DNA of 35,258 bases from Muribaculaceae bacterium. Its GTDB lineage: Bacteria; Bacteroidota; Bacteroidia; Bacteroidales; Muribaculaceae. Both the position numbers and the translations under genes were made by a program. Under the pieces are notes generated by a model that was not told where the DNA came from, did not search any database, and was given only the letters and a program-made list of their open reading frames with translations. Numbering within the stretch: the first letter of the stretch is position 1; each line of letters opens with the position of its first letter. Shown piece after piece: positions 15,984 to 24,260 of the stretch. The stretch is from the NCBI GenBank assembly GCA_029062005.1, contig JAIDQZ010000142.1, forward strand, positions 1 to 35,258, in the 5' to 3' direction.

Positions 15984-16360
15984 GACCCCATCTCATAAAA
16001 TTTCAGAGCCCCTGGGGCGGTTTTGGACGAGTGATTTTTGCAAGTTGAAGAAGGAATGATGCGGGCATCATGACTGATGAGACTTGGCGAAAAGCACTGT
16101 CCAAAACCGAGCCGATTAAGCATATTTTGAATATATTAGAAATTAGATGGTCTTAAAGGCCGTAAATGATAAATATTAACAATGACTCTTCAATCATCAA
16201 ATTCAGAAGCTTCCCGGGAAGTTACCCAAAGCCTTCGCTGGCTTGGGCGCTTTTTGTCCTTTGGCTCAGTCACATACCTCGGTATGCTCCATCGCCAAAA
16301 GCCAAAAATTGATCCAACCCAGCGACCCCAGGGGCTCTGAAATTTTATGAGATGGGGTCT
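15983..16360. mobile_element. Complete 378-bp MITE-like element with 35-bp perfect terminal inverted repeats
   Basis: The two ends, 15983-16017 and 16326-16360, are perfect 35-base inverted repeats beginning AGACCCCATCTCATAAAATT. TTAA lies on both sides (15980-15983 and 16360-16363), either a 4-bp target duplication or an extension of the palindrome. The left half contains a long foldback (16018-16109: CGGTTTTGGAC against GTCCAAAACCG, with ATGATGC/GCATCAT at the tip). The right half contains CTTCCCGGGAAG (16210-16221), a CCCAAAGCC/GGCTTGGG hairpin (16225-16247) and a nested hairpin (16251-16308) tipped by CATACC/GGTATG. No transposase gene is inside. The right half recurs at both window ends. 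Confidence 0.85.
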
Positions 16361-16380
16361 TAAGTTAAAGATCAAATGAT

Positions 16381-18567
16381 ATGAAGAAGACTGCGCTTCT
16401 GCTTACCGCCATTGCTGGGATTTCTGCATCTGCAACTTCATATGCTTCCCGGCTTGAGGCTAAGGATTATTGCGACCTGAAGATCTGCTTGCCAGCCGGT
16501 ATAGGGGAGATGCGTCCCCTTGCCGACGGAAAGACTTACAGCATGGTGAGCAAGGATGGGCGCAAGATCGACATATACAGTTATGAGACCGGAAAGAAGA
16601 CCGGCACGCTTTTCGACCTTGATGCCGTGAAAGGAGAATTGAAGATTGACTCATTCGACGGTTATAAAGTATCGGAAAACGGTCGTAAGATTCTTCTGTG
16701 GAATGATGTGAAAGGTATCTGGCGTTATAGCTTCACTGCTGAGTATTACGTTTATGACACGATGCGTGGCACAATGCAGCGGGTATCGGCGAAAGGAGCG
16801 CAGCGCGGAGCCACAATGTCTCACGACGGTCTTCGTGTAGCTTATGTCAGGGATAACAATGTCTTCATATCCAACCTTGATTATAAGACGGATATAGCGG
16901 TCACCGACGACGGGGCTGTCAACAGGATATCAAATGGCGCCCCGGACTGGGTCTACGAAGAGGAATTCGGTGTGCAGTGTTCTCTTTGCTGGAGCGGAGA
17001 TGACCAGACGCTTGCTTTTGTGAAATGGAACGAGACAGATGTCCCTGCATACAGTTTTGATGATTACAGGTCTTTTTGCGGCAAGGATCCGCTTGGAGAT
17101 CCCTATCCTGCATCGTTCACCTATAAGTATCCCTTGCCCGGTTACCCTAATTCGCTGGTTTCAGTCCATGCCTACGACCTTAATTCAAGAGTTACGAAGG
17201 AAATGGATCTGAAGCTTGGTAAAGACGACTATGTTCCGGATATTCAGTTTGATGGCAAAGGCGAACGGCTGATGGTGATGAAACTCAACAGGGATCAGAA
17301 CGATCTTCGGATCTTCAGCGTCAATCCGTCATCTACGGTTGCTGTTCAGGTTTATTCCGAGCAAAGCAATGCATGGATAGACAATGATGTGTACAATATG
17401 GTTTCATACGGTCCGGAGTCTTTTGTTATCGCCTCTGACAGAAGCGGATGGACTCATCTGTATGAATATGGTTACAATGGCAAGCAGCTGCGTCAGATCA
17501 CAAGCGGAGAGTATAATGTGACTGCCTACTACGGAAAGTCTGCCAATGGAACTCATTTCATGCAGACCACGAGGCTCGGCGCTGTGAACAGAAATGTTGT
17601 TTCTGTAGATGTCAAAGGTGTGGTGAAGCTGCTTCATGATATGCCGGGATGGGAGTCTTGTGCGTTCAGTAAGGATTATTCTTATTATGTAAGGAACTGG
17701 AGCGACCTGAAGACGCCTCCTCAGTACACAGTGTGGAGTACTGCCGGCAAGAAGATATCCGAGCTTGAGATGAATTCCCGTTATGCTGAGAAATATGCAG
17801 CGGCTCCCAAATTCGAGCTTACTACTGTAAAGAACGACGAGGGTGAGGACATGTATGCAATGATTATGAAGCCTTCTGGTTTCAGTGATTCAGGAAGATA
17901 TCCCCTGATGATGTATCAGTATAATGGACCCGGATCACAGTTGGTGACCAATAAGTGGCAGCTTGACGGTCTTAATTATATTGCCCAGAGCGGATATGTC
18001 GTTGCCGTAGTGGACGGACGTGGCACAGGTGGCAGAAGTGCCGCATGGAGACAATGTGTTTACATGCATCTTGGAAGATACGAGACTAAGGATCAGATAG
18101 CCGGGGCAAATGCAATAGCACGTCTTCAATATATCGATGCCTCCAGGATGTCTCTTTTCGGATGGAGCTACGGTGGATATATGACCCTGATGGAGATGAC
18201 TGCTGAGAACACTCCATTCAAATGTGGTGTGGCTATGGCGGCTGTCACCGACTGGCGCTGGTATGATTCCATTTATACGGAGCGCTTCATGCGTACTCCC
18301 GCACAGAACGAGGCTGGATATCAGGAGTCGTCTGCAATTGGACGGACTCACAGACTGAAAGGCCGTCTGCTTATAATGAGCGGATCGAGCGATGACAACG
18401 TGCATTTTTACAATACTCTTAAGTACACCTCCAAACTGAACTTTGAGGGACATCTTTTCGATATGATGGTGTTTACCGGCATGGACCACTCTTTGCGAAC
18501 CTGCAACGCCAGAACACAACTCTATAGGAGAGTGGTGGATTTCCTTGATACGAATTTAGGTAAATAG
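16381..18567 (+). CDS. Dipeptidyl peptidase IV-like S9 family peptidase
   Basis: An exported serine peptidase of the prolyl oligopeptidase family that removes X-Pro or X-Ala dipeptides from peptide N-termini. In Bacteroidales it feeds peptide catabolism from the periplasm. The 728 residues comprise a signal peptide (about 1-22), an eight-bladed propeller region (about 40-470) with the substrate-amine-binding motif DWVYEEEF at 189-196, and an alpha/beta hydrolase domain. The catalytic triad is Ser596 in GWSYGG, Asp671 in GSSDDNVH and His703 in MDHS. Length and motif spacing match the Porphyromonas gingivalis DPPIV type. The start lies 20 bases after the 378-bp element, so any promoter must be within the element or upstream of it. 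Confidence 0.94.
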   Translation: MKKTALLLTAIAGISASATSYASRLEAKDYCDLKICLPAGIGEMRPLADGKTYSMVSKDGRKIDIYSYETGKKTGTLFDLDAVKGELKIDSFDGYKVSENGRKILLWNDVKGIWRYSFTAEYYVYDTMRGTMQRVSAKGAQRGATMSHDGLRVAYVRDNNVFISNLDYKTDIAVTDDGAVNRISNGAPDWVYEEEFGVQCSLCWSGDDQTLAFVKWNETDVPAYSFDDYRSFCGKDPLGDPYPASFTYKYPLPGYPNSLVSVHAYDLNSRVTKEMDLKLGKDDYVPDIQFDGKGERLMVMKLNRDQNDLRIFSVNPSSTVAVQVYSEQSNAWIDNDVYNMVSYGPESFVIASDRSGWTHLYEYGYNGKQLRQITSGEYNVTAYYGKSANGTHFMQTTRLGAVNRNVVSVDVKGVVKLLHDMPGWESCAFSKDYSYYVRNWSDLKTPPQYTVWSTAGKKISELEMNSRYAEKYAAAPKFELTTVKNDEGEDMYAMIMKPSGFSDSGRYPLMMYQYNGPGSQLVTNKWQLDGLNYIAQSGYVVAVVDGRGTGGRSAAWRQCVYMHLGRYETKDQIAGANAIARLQYIDASRMSLFGWSYGGYMTLMEMTAENTPFKCGVAMAAVTDWRWYDSIYTERFMRTPAQNEAGYQESSAIGRTHRLKGRLLIMSGSSDDNVHFYNTLKYTSKLNFEGHLFDMMVFTGMDHSLRTCNARTQLYRRVVDFLDTNLGK

Positions 18568-18613
18568 ACTATTGTCAGCTCTATAATGGCAACCAGTTAA
18601 CATACAGACACAT

Positions 18614-19975
18614 ATGGATAACTTGAGAAAGATTAACAGTATGCAGCTATACTATCTGTGGCGCAACCTTGCCATATCCCTTCTTTGTATTGGGATGGTG
18701 ATGGGTGGATCCCATATGTTGCCGCCATATATGGCTCCGGTGTTGTCTCTGTCTCTATGCGCGATACTCTATACTATGCTCTGGAACAACAGGGTTCAGG
18801 GAGAAAGCGGATGCATGGTGATTGTCGAGACGATGCTCTATAGTCTCATATGCTATACATTCATAAGTGTTTTGTTTGTTGTGATTCAGGTGCTTGAATT
18901 ATATCATTTCCCTAATGAAATTATATTTTTCAATGATCCTTTTCTCCCTTCGTTGATATTGCTGCCCACTTCATTGGCAGTCACTTTGTTCGCTTTGTTC
19001 TTTAAGAATTCCATGCCTGCATACAGGCAGTTCCGCACGGAATATGGAAATGTCAAGGAACGTGGTTATTTCGGATTCATAACGGGAAAGGAGACCGATT
19101 ACCAGCTAAAGAATCTTTCAGTTGTATTTTCCATTCTCACGTGTGTCATTTGGTGGTATTATCTTAATGAATATGTGAATATCAATCAGAACGGTAGGGA
19201 TTGGTATGTGTTCCTTTGGATTGTGATCATCATGGTTTTTCTTGACGAGGTCTATTTCATGATCCGTTATTATAACCTGTATCTGGACTTGCTTGAGCAT
19301 AACGAGATAATTACACCTGAAGAACTGCGCGATGTTACTGCGCGTACATATCTGCGTTTTTATGTCATATGCGGAGAATATGTATATGTCGATCCCAATG
19401 CTTTCGACAGACTTAATCAGATAAAGGGAGTATATGATTCTCCATTTATTACGAAACGTACTGTCAATGGTATTCCGACTTCTGATGTAAGGCGCATTGT
19501 AGAGGATATGACAGGGCAGAAAGGAGGTGAACTCCGTTTTTTCTTCGGACGTCCTCTTGCCGGAGTTGACAAACATTCACTTTTGAGGTATTTCTATTTT
19601 CTTGATGGCGACATATCCGACTATCCCGATATGAAGATGAGTGGTCAATGGGTGCATTTTGATAAGGTGAAACAGCTTTATAGTCTTCAGCCCGGCAAAA
19701 TGGCTACCAATGCGTTGAACGACTTGTCCCGGCTGTCGACCATTATCCTGACTGAACGTCTCTTTGACGAAGATGGTAACCGTAAGAACCGGATTAAATC
19801 ATATAAGGGAAGTTTCAGTCTTGCAGATGTGAGGAATAGCAAGCTCGACCTTCAGGATGACAAGTGGATAAAGGTTGCACAATTCAACAGTGATACAAGG
19901 TTCTTCAAGCTCAAGAAATTCCTGCGCGAGTTGTATGGCAACGGCTCCAAAAGGGAATATCAGAGAAAACAATGA
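18614..19975 (+). CDS. Unrecognised multi-pass membrane protein with C-terminal soluble domain
   Basis: A 453-residue protein I do not recognise. The N-terminal half has about six hydrophobic segments (near 18-38, 43-60, 68-95, 108-128, 168-186 and 196-216), the fifth rich in Trp and Tyr. The C-terminal half (about 220-453) is soluble, basic at its end, and contains YLRFYVICGEYVYVDPNAF, RRIVEDMTGQ and LRFFFGRPLAGVDKHS. No catalytic motif was found. It sits between the dipeptidyl peptidase gene (46 bases upstream) and miaA (7 bases downstream), and is probably cotranscribed with miaA. Codon use looks like that of its neighbours, so it is probably a native gene. Confidence 0.75.
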   Translation: MDNLRKINSMQLYYLWRNLAISLLCIGMVMGGSHMLPPYMAPVLSLSLCAILYTMLWNNRVQGESGCMVIVETMLYSLICYTFISVLFVVIQVLELYHFPNEIIFFNDPFLPSLILLPTSLAVTLFALFFKNSMPAYRQFRTEYGNVKERGYFGFITGKETDYQLKNLSVVFSILTCVIWWYYLNEYVNINQNGRDWYVFLWIVIIMVFLDEVYFMIRYYNLYLDLLEHNEIITPEELRDVTARTYLRFYVICGEYVYVDPNAFDRLNQIKGVYDSPFITKRTVNGIPTSDVRRIVEDMTGQKGGELRFFFGRPLAGVDKHSLLRYFYFLDGDISDYPDMKMSGQWVHFDKVKQLYSLQPGKMATNALNDLSRLSTIILTERLFDEDGNRKNRIKSYKGSFSLADVRNSKLDLQDDKWIKVAQFNSDTRFFKLKKFLRELYGNGSKREYQRKQ

Positions 19976-19982
19976 TCAATAC

Positions 19983-20906
19983 ATGAATATCCGACCGGAA
20001 GTAGTAGCTGTAGTAGGTCCCACTGCATGTGGCAAAACACGCAGGGCGGTGCAGATTGCAACTGCCCTCGACGGTGAGATCATAAGTGGTGACAGCCGTC
20101 AGGTGTACCGTGGCATGGATATAGGCACCGGCAAGGATCTTGTGGAATACGGTGATATCCCTTTTCACCTCATTGATATAGCAGATGCCGGCGAAAAATA
20201 CAATCTTCACAGATTCCTGCACGATTTCCGGAACGCAAAGGATGATGTCGTAGCACGGGGAAAACTTCCGGTGCTCTGCGGTGGGACGGGAATGTATGTA
20301 GAGGCGGCGCTATCCGGTCTTGTTTTGCCGGAAGTTGAGCGAAACGATCAGTTAAGGGAATCATTGTCAGGCAAGACTCTTGAGGAACTGACTCAAATTC
20401 TGAGAGGCTATAAGGATCTTCACAATACGACAGATGTTGATACCCGCGACCGTGCCCTTCGGGCAATCGAGATCTGCCGGTATTATGCCGAGCATCCGGA
20501 TGAGGCTGCTAATGCCGACCGGACTATGGCTAAGCCTGTGGATAGTCTGGTGATCGGCATTGACATACCCCGTGATGAACGTCGTCGCAAGATCTCGTCG
20601 CGTCTTGATGCCAGACTGGAAGAAGGCTTGATAAATGAAGTCAGGTGTCTTATTGAAAGCGGGGTGAAACCAGAAGACCTGATATATTATGGTCTTGAAT
20701 ATAAATTTGTCACTCTTCACGTGATAGGTCAGCTTGGACTTACTGAAATGAAGAGGCAGCTTGAGATTGCCATTCATCAGTTTGCCAAGCGCCAGATGAC
20801 CTGGTTCAGGGGCATGGAGCGCAGGGGATTCAGCATCCACTGGCTGCCATACGATATGGACGATGATGATTTTATCACGTCCGTTAGAAAGTTGCTTAAT
20901 CAATAA
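19983..20906 (+). CDS. miaA: tRNA dimethylallyltransferase
   Basis: MiaA transfers a dimethylallyl group from DMAPP to N6 of A37 in tRNAs reading codons that start with U. The ATG at 19983 gives 307 residues and starts seven bases after the preceding stop; a longer frame from 19875 would overlap that gene and lacks family similarity. Motifs are the P-loop GPTACGKT (12-19), the substrate motif GDSRQVYRGMDIGTGKD (36-52, where the common D-I-G-T-A-K is D-I-G-T-G-K), HLIDI (62-66) and GGTGMYVEA (100-108). Bacteroidales often carry two MiaA paralogues, so this may be one of two. Confidence 0.95.
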   Translation: MNIRPEVVAVVGPTACGKTRRAVQIATALDGEIISGDSRQVYRGMDIGTGKDLVEYGDIPFHLIDIADAGEKYNLHRFLHDFRNAKDDVVARGKLPVLCGGTGMYVEAALSGLVLPEVERNDQLRESLSGKTLEELTQILRGYKDLHNTTDVDTRDRALRAIEICRYYAEHPDEAANADRTMAKPVDSLVIGIDIPRDERRRKISSRLDARLEEGLINEVRCLIESGVKPEDLIYYGLEYKFVTLHVIGQLGLTEMKRQLEIAIHQFAKRQMTWFRGMERRGFSIHWLPYDMDDDDFITSVRKLLNQ

Positions 20907-20997
20907 TAATATGTGAGTCGTGTGCGTATGCTGATGAGAGGAAGGCTGCCGCAAGATGAATAAAATGAGAGAAAAGGGAAATTTTAACTTATGATTA

Positions 20998-21028
20998 TTG
21001 TAGATACAGAATTAATTTATTAAATTTG
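20998..21028 (+). promoter_or_regulatory. Bacteroidetes promoter upstream of a micro-ORF and dedA
   Basis: TTG at 20998-21000, a 20-base spacer and TAAATTTG at 21021-21028 form a full promoter. It would give either a 170-base leader to dedA or a near-leaderless transcript of the 30-codon ORF at 21032. The rest of the 294-base gap after miaA has no other recognised feature apart from a small hairpin (CGGCAA near 21129, TTGCCG near 21154). Confidence 0.72.
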
Positions 21029-21031
21029 CAG

Positions 21032-21124
21032 ATGAAGTTGGATCGACGAATTTCTTTGGTAGGATTACGTCATGTTTCCGAGGTGATTTTTCTTCAGGAT
21101 ATTAGTCCTGACAACTTCTATTAG
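21032..21124 (+). CDS. Possible 30-residue micro-ORF upstream of dedA
   Basis: An ATG three bases after a strong -7 box opens a 30-codon frame that begins MKLDRRISLVGLRHVSE and ends at TAG 21122-21124. It is followed by a hairpin with arms CGGCAA/TTGCCG before dedA. It has no recognisable domain. It could be a leaderless microprotein, a leader peptide controlling dedA, or chance. The promoter position is the only support. Confidence 0.3.
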   Translation: MKLDRRISLVGLRHVSEVIFLQDISPDNFY

Positions 21125-21200
21125 TTATCGGCAATAAGATTTAGCTTAATTTTTGCCGTCCTTATATTGCTTTTTGTAACAGATACCATAAAGAACAGAC

Positions 21201-21878
21201 ATGATACTTGCAAGTCTCTTTGACGCATCCCAGTTTTTTCAGTGGTTTGTGGAGAATGCTAACTATCTATTTGTATTTCTCTTCATGACAATAGAAAGTT
21301 CCTTCATCCCCTTTCCAAGTGAAGTGGTTGTTCCCCCTGCCGCATATCTCGCTTGCACAAATACTGGCGTAGGAGGCGAAATGAATATTTTCATGGTTGT
21401 AGTGTTTGCTACCTTGGGTGCTTTATGCGGAGCTTTTATCAATTATTTTCTTGCTCTCTGGGTGGGTCGTCCTATCGTGTATGCTTTCGCTGACAGTAAG
21501 TTCGGTCATGCATGTCTGATTGACAGGGCGAAAGTTGACAAGGCGGAGGCTTACTTCGATAAGCATGGAGCTGTATCAACGTTCGTAGGTCGTCTTATCC
21601 CTGCTATCCGTCAGCTTATTTCGATTCCGGCAGGTCTTTCAAGAATGAATATTGGTGTGTTTGCAGTCTTTACTGCCCTGGGGGCGTTGGTCTGGAATGC
21701 AGTCCTTGCAGCTCTCGGATATTGGCTTTCCCTTCATGTGGCGCCTGAAGACCTCTTTGAAAAAGTAGAGCAATACAACAGTTATCTGACTTATGCCGGC
21801 TACGCTTTGCTTGCCGTCTGCATACTGTATATCCTTTATAATGCGTTCAAAAAGAAAAACTACGATAATAAAAAATGA
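21201..21878 (+). CDS. DedA family membrane protein
   Basis: DedA (VTT domain) proteins are inner-membrane proteins; some members translocate phospholipids or undecaprenyl phosphate. The 225 residues carry the family features: an acidic Glu32 in TIESSFIPFPSE with a second Glu41, a re-entrant proline-rich segment (PFPSEVVVPPAAYLA), and FVGRLIPAIRQLISIPAG (128-145) with the conserved arginines, followed by helices near 152-178 and 195-215. The last codons overlap the rpe start by four bases (ATGA), so the two are translationally coupled. Confidence 0.92.
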   Translation: MILASLFDASQFFQWFVENANYLFVFLFMTIESSFIPFPSEVVVPPAAYLACTNTGVGGEMNIFMVVVFATLGALCGAFINYFLALWVGRPIVYAFADSKFGHACLIDRAKVDKAEAYFDKHGAVSTFVGRLIPAIRQLISIPAGLSRMNIGVFAVFTALGALVWNAVLAALGYWLSLHVAPEDLFEKVEQYNSYLTYAGYALLAVCILYILYNAFKKKNYDNKK

Positions 21879-22519
21879 AGATTGCTCCGTCACTGCTTGC
21901 CGCTGACTTTCTTAATCTCGGCAATGAAATAGAAAAAATCAACGCTTCGGAAGCTGATTTCCTTCATCTTGACGTGATGGACGGAGTCTTCGTCCCGAAC
22001 ATTTCTTTTGGGTTCCCGGTGCTTGAAGGCGTTGCCCGGGCTTGTTCGAAGCCTCTTGATGTCCATATGATGACGGTAGAGCCGGAGAAGTGGATCTCTC
22101 ACGTGCGGGGACTTGGGGCTGCTGTTATGAATGTGCATCAGGAAGCGTGCCTTCATCTCTACAGTACGGTACAGCATATTCATGAGGCGGGAATGATGGC
22201 TGGTGTCACGCTTAATCCGGCTACTCCTGTCGAGACTTTGACAGATATCATAGAGGATCTTGACCTTGTCTTGTTGATGTCGGTGGAACCCGGATTCGGA
22301 GGGCAGCCCTTTATAATGCATACATTGGATAAGGTAAGGAAATTGAAGTCGCTTCGGAATGCCTCCGGTTCGAGAGCCTTGATAGAGGTCGACGGGGGAG
22401 TGAATGCGGACACCGGTGCACTCCTTGCAAATGCCGGTGCGGATATTCTTGTAGCAGGAAGTTACGTATTTCGCAGTGAAGATATGAATGCCTCCATTTT
22501 GAAACTTAAAGAATTATGA
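21875..22519 (+). CDS. rpe: Ribulose-phosphate 3-epimerase
   Basis: Rpe interconverts ribulose 5-phosphate and xylulose 5-phosphate in the pentose phosphate pathway, using a metal in a TIM barrel. The 214-residue length is standard. Metal and catalytic residues are visible: Ser6 in APSLLAADF, His31 and Asp33 in FLHLDVMDG, His64 in LDVHMM and Asp173 in EVDGGV, with phosphate-binding SVEPGFGGQ at 136-144. It overlaps dedA by four bases. The unrecognised lipoprotein gene follows after 46 bases. Confidence 0.96.
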   Translation: MKIAPSLLAADFLNLGNEIEKINASEADFLHLDVMDGVFVPNISFGFPVLEGVARACSKPLDVHMMTVEPEKWISHVRGLGAAVMNVHQEACLHLYSTVQHIHEAGMMAGVTLNPATPVETLTDIIEDLDLVLLMSVEPGFGGQPFIMHTLDKVRKLKSLRNASGSRALIEVDGGVNADTGALLANAGADILVAGSYVFRSEDMNASILKLKEL

Positions 22520-22565
22520 GACATCGACTATGAGACAGACCCCGGATAATTGCTATATATCCTGC

Positions 22566-23717
22566 ATGAATAAAATATTTAGAGGCGTATTGATGATCTT
22601 ATTGCTCTTGCCCTTTGTGTCATGCCGAAATGATCTTTCTCCTTTTGAAGACGGCAGTCACCGTGTCCCTCACGGGAAAGACACGGCGCAGAAACGCACT
22701 GTAAGGATGTCGTTCGGTGGTGATTATATAAGCGAGTCAGAGGAGCCACTGCACAGGGCGGATGATGCCGAGACATTTGTGGGGATAAATGTATTCAGGA
22801 AAGAGAATAAAGCGGATGCGGAAGAAGAGAATTATGCATATGGCGTGTTTAAGAGAACCAATGATATCTCTATTGATCTACTGACGGGCTATACCTATCG
22901 GTTTGAGGCTGCCATTATAGTTGAAGGCACTGACAGGCTTACTTTGTTGAGCGGCAGATATGCCGAACCGTTCCAGCTGATCAATGGTGTAGGTTACGGA
23001 ATTGCCGATATAGGTGGTAACAGCAACTTTATCAGAGACAAGGTGGATACCGGCTTTATATATTCCTATAAATTGAATGATGATGTATTTGTTGACAATA
23101 AAGACAGGGACTATCTTTGTCAGCTGAAATATGGAACATCTTATGTAGATACTCACGGCGATGCGTCTCCAAGTTCGACATATGCGTTTCATCCTCGCGT
23201 CAGCAGATATTACGGTGAATCCGAGTATAGTTTCGATCCATGGATTTCCGCTGATGAGGAAGGTGTGAATATTAATATGAAATATCTATGTTTCGGTCTG
23301 AAATTTGTATTGGCTAATTCTGATCTTTCAGGAGACTTGAAAATAGAAGATGTTTCTCCTGTCGATGGCTATCGTAAGAAAGGCAACGGTGTAAATCTTC
23401 CCTTTCCGAAAGACTTGACACTCAACAATGATGTCAGGGAGTTTGAGGAAATATATTCTCTTTATAATGTATATGCCGCTCACGAAAATCCGGAGACATA
23501 TTCAGAGGAGTTCACATTAAGATTCAAGTGGATTAAGGCCGCCGGGGTTGAGCCTGAAACATTCGACAGGAAGATCGTGGTTCATCCCAGGAAGAACAAG
23601 GTGTTGAGAATTAATCTTGATGGCGATCCTGTGACGAATACCAAAGGGAATATTAATCTTGTGATGGGTGAAGATGCCCTGACTGATGAGGCTGTCGAGA
23701 ATATTGGCAATAAATAG
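22566..23717 (+). CDS. Unrecognised lipoprotein
   Basis: A 383-residue protein with a lipoprotein signal peptide: basic start, hydrophobic core and lipobox LPFVSC with Cys20. The frame is open from 22530, but the ATG at 22566 places the signal correctly. After the Cys comes a polar linker, then a beta-rich body with many aromatic and acidic residues. The general look (short lipoprotein signal, beta-rich, Tyr-rich, mid-300s length) resembles fimbrillin-like surface lipoproteins of Bacteroidales, but no family motif was recognised, so no function is assigned. It follows rpe and may be read from the dedA promoter. Confidence 0.75.
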   Translation: MNKIFRGVLMILLLLPFVSCRNDLSPFEDGSHRVPHGKDTAQKRTVRMSFGGDYISESEEPLHRADDAETFVGINVFRKENKADAEEENYAYGVFKRTNDISIDLLTGYTYRFEAAIIVEGTDRLTLLSGRYAEPFQLINGVGYGIADIGGNSNFIRDKVDTGFIYSYKLNDDVFVDNKDRDYLCQLKYGTSYVDTHGDASPSSTYAFHPRVSRYYGESEYSFDPWISADEEGVNINMKYLCFGLKFVLANSDLSGDLKIEDVSPVDGYRKKGNGVNLPFPKDLTLNNDVREFEEIYSLYNVYAAHENPETYSEEFTLRFKWIKAAGVEPETFDRKIVVHPRKNKVLRINLDGDPVTNTKGNINLVMGEDALTDEAVENIGNK

Positions 23718-23761
23718 GTTTGATGATTGTTGATAGATATTCCGGTTGTGGATAGGGAAAA

Positions 23762-23980
23762 TCAATTGCGGTTGCGTCTTTCGGGGCGTGCGAAGAACTG
23801 GTGGAAGATGCTGTTGGAGGTTATGACACTTTCTCTTGTCTTTACATCGTTAAGAAGCCGATCCTTATCTTCTTTGGTAGATGATTCTTCCGGATGAGCC
23901 ATATGGCCGATCATCAGAAGCACCAGAACCATCGCGATCAGAAGCACTGTAACAAGAAAGATTTTGAAAATAGTTATCAT
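23762..23980 (-). CDS. Small single-pass membrane protein (72 aa)
   Basis: A 72-residue ORF whose N-terminal 26 residues are strongly hydrophobic (FKIFLVTVLLIAMVLVLLMIG), followed by a charged tail that ends in several Arg and Asn residues. The layout of one N-terminal helix plus a short soluble tail is credible for a real small membrane protein. No similar family was recognised and no clear promoter is seen. It is convergent with the lipoprotein gene at 22566-23717. Confidence 0.5.
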   Translation of the reverse strand: MITIFKIFLVTVLLIAMVLVLLMIGHMAHPEESSTKEDKDRLLNDVKTRESVITSNSIFHQFFARPERRNRN

Positions 23981-24175
23981 ATACTGTTGTTTTTATAGTA
24001 TTATAATAAGTGTGAATTTGAATATTAACCTTTAAAATCTAATTGCAAGAACCCAATAGACTTCTTCCGGTTTTGTCAACATTATAACATATTTCGGTAA
24101 CGTCTGGTTCATATTATTAAAAATAAAAAAAAATTGTAAATTATTAAACCATTGAAACCCCAGAGTGTTTTAAGT

Positions 24176-24256
24176 ATGAAACTCCTTATTCAGCCCTCCT
24201 TGGGATTGAATTTAATTAAACTCGAATAAATGAACAAAAACACTAAAAGATCCTAA
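24176..24256 (+). other. Two abutting micro-ORFs upstream of the LRR gene
   Basis: ORF 1 (24176-24229, 17 codons, MKLLIQPSLGLNLIKLE) ends with TAA, immediately followed by the ATG of ORF 2 (24230-24256, eight codons, MNKNTKRS). ORF 2 ends four bases before the LRR start at 24261. All three begin with ATG, and termination of one falls on or just before the next start. Upstream, 23981-24175 is AT-rich and shows no convincing promoter. Confidence 0.45.
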
Positions 24257-24260
24257 AGTT

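Noticed and set aside
16190..16375. A 61-codon minus-strand ORF across the right half of the 378-bp element, still open in the window-end copy
   Set aside because: It starts outside the element, is short, rich in Trp and Arg, and one of the two differences between copies changes an amino acid (Asp/Gly). The palindromes explain the sequence better than coding does.
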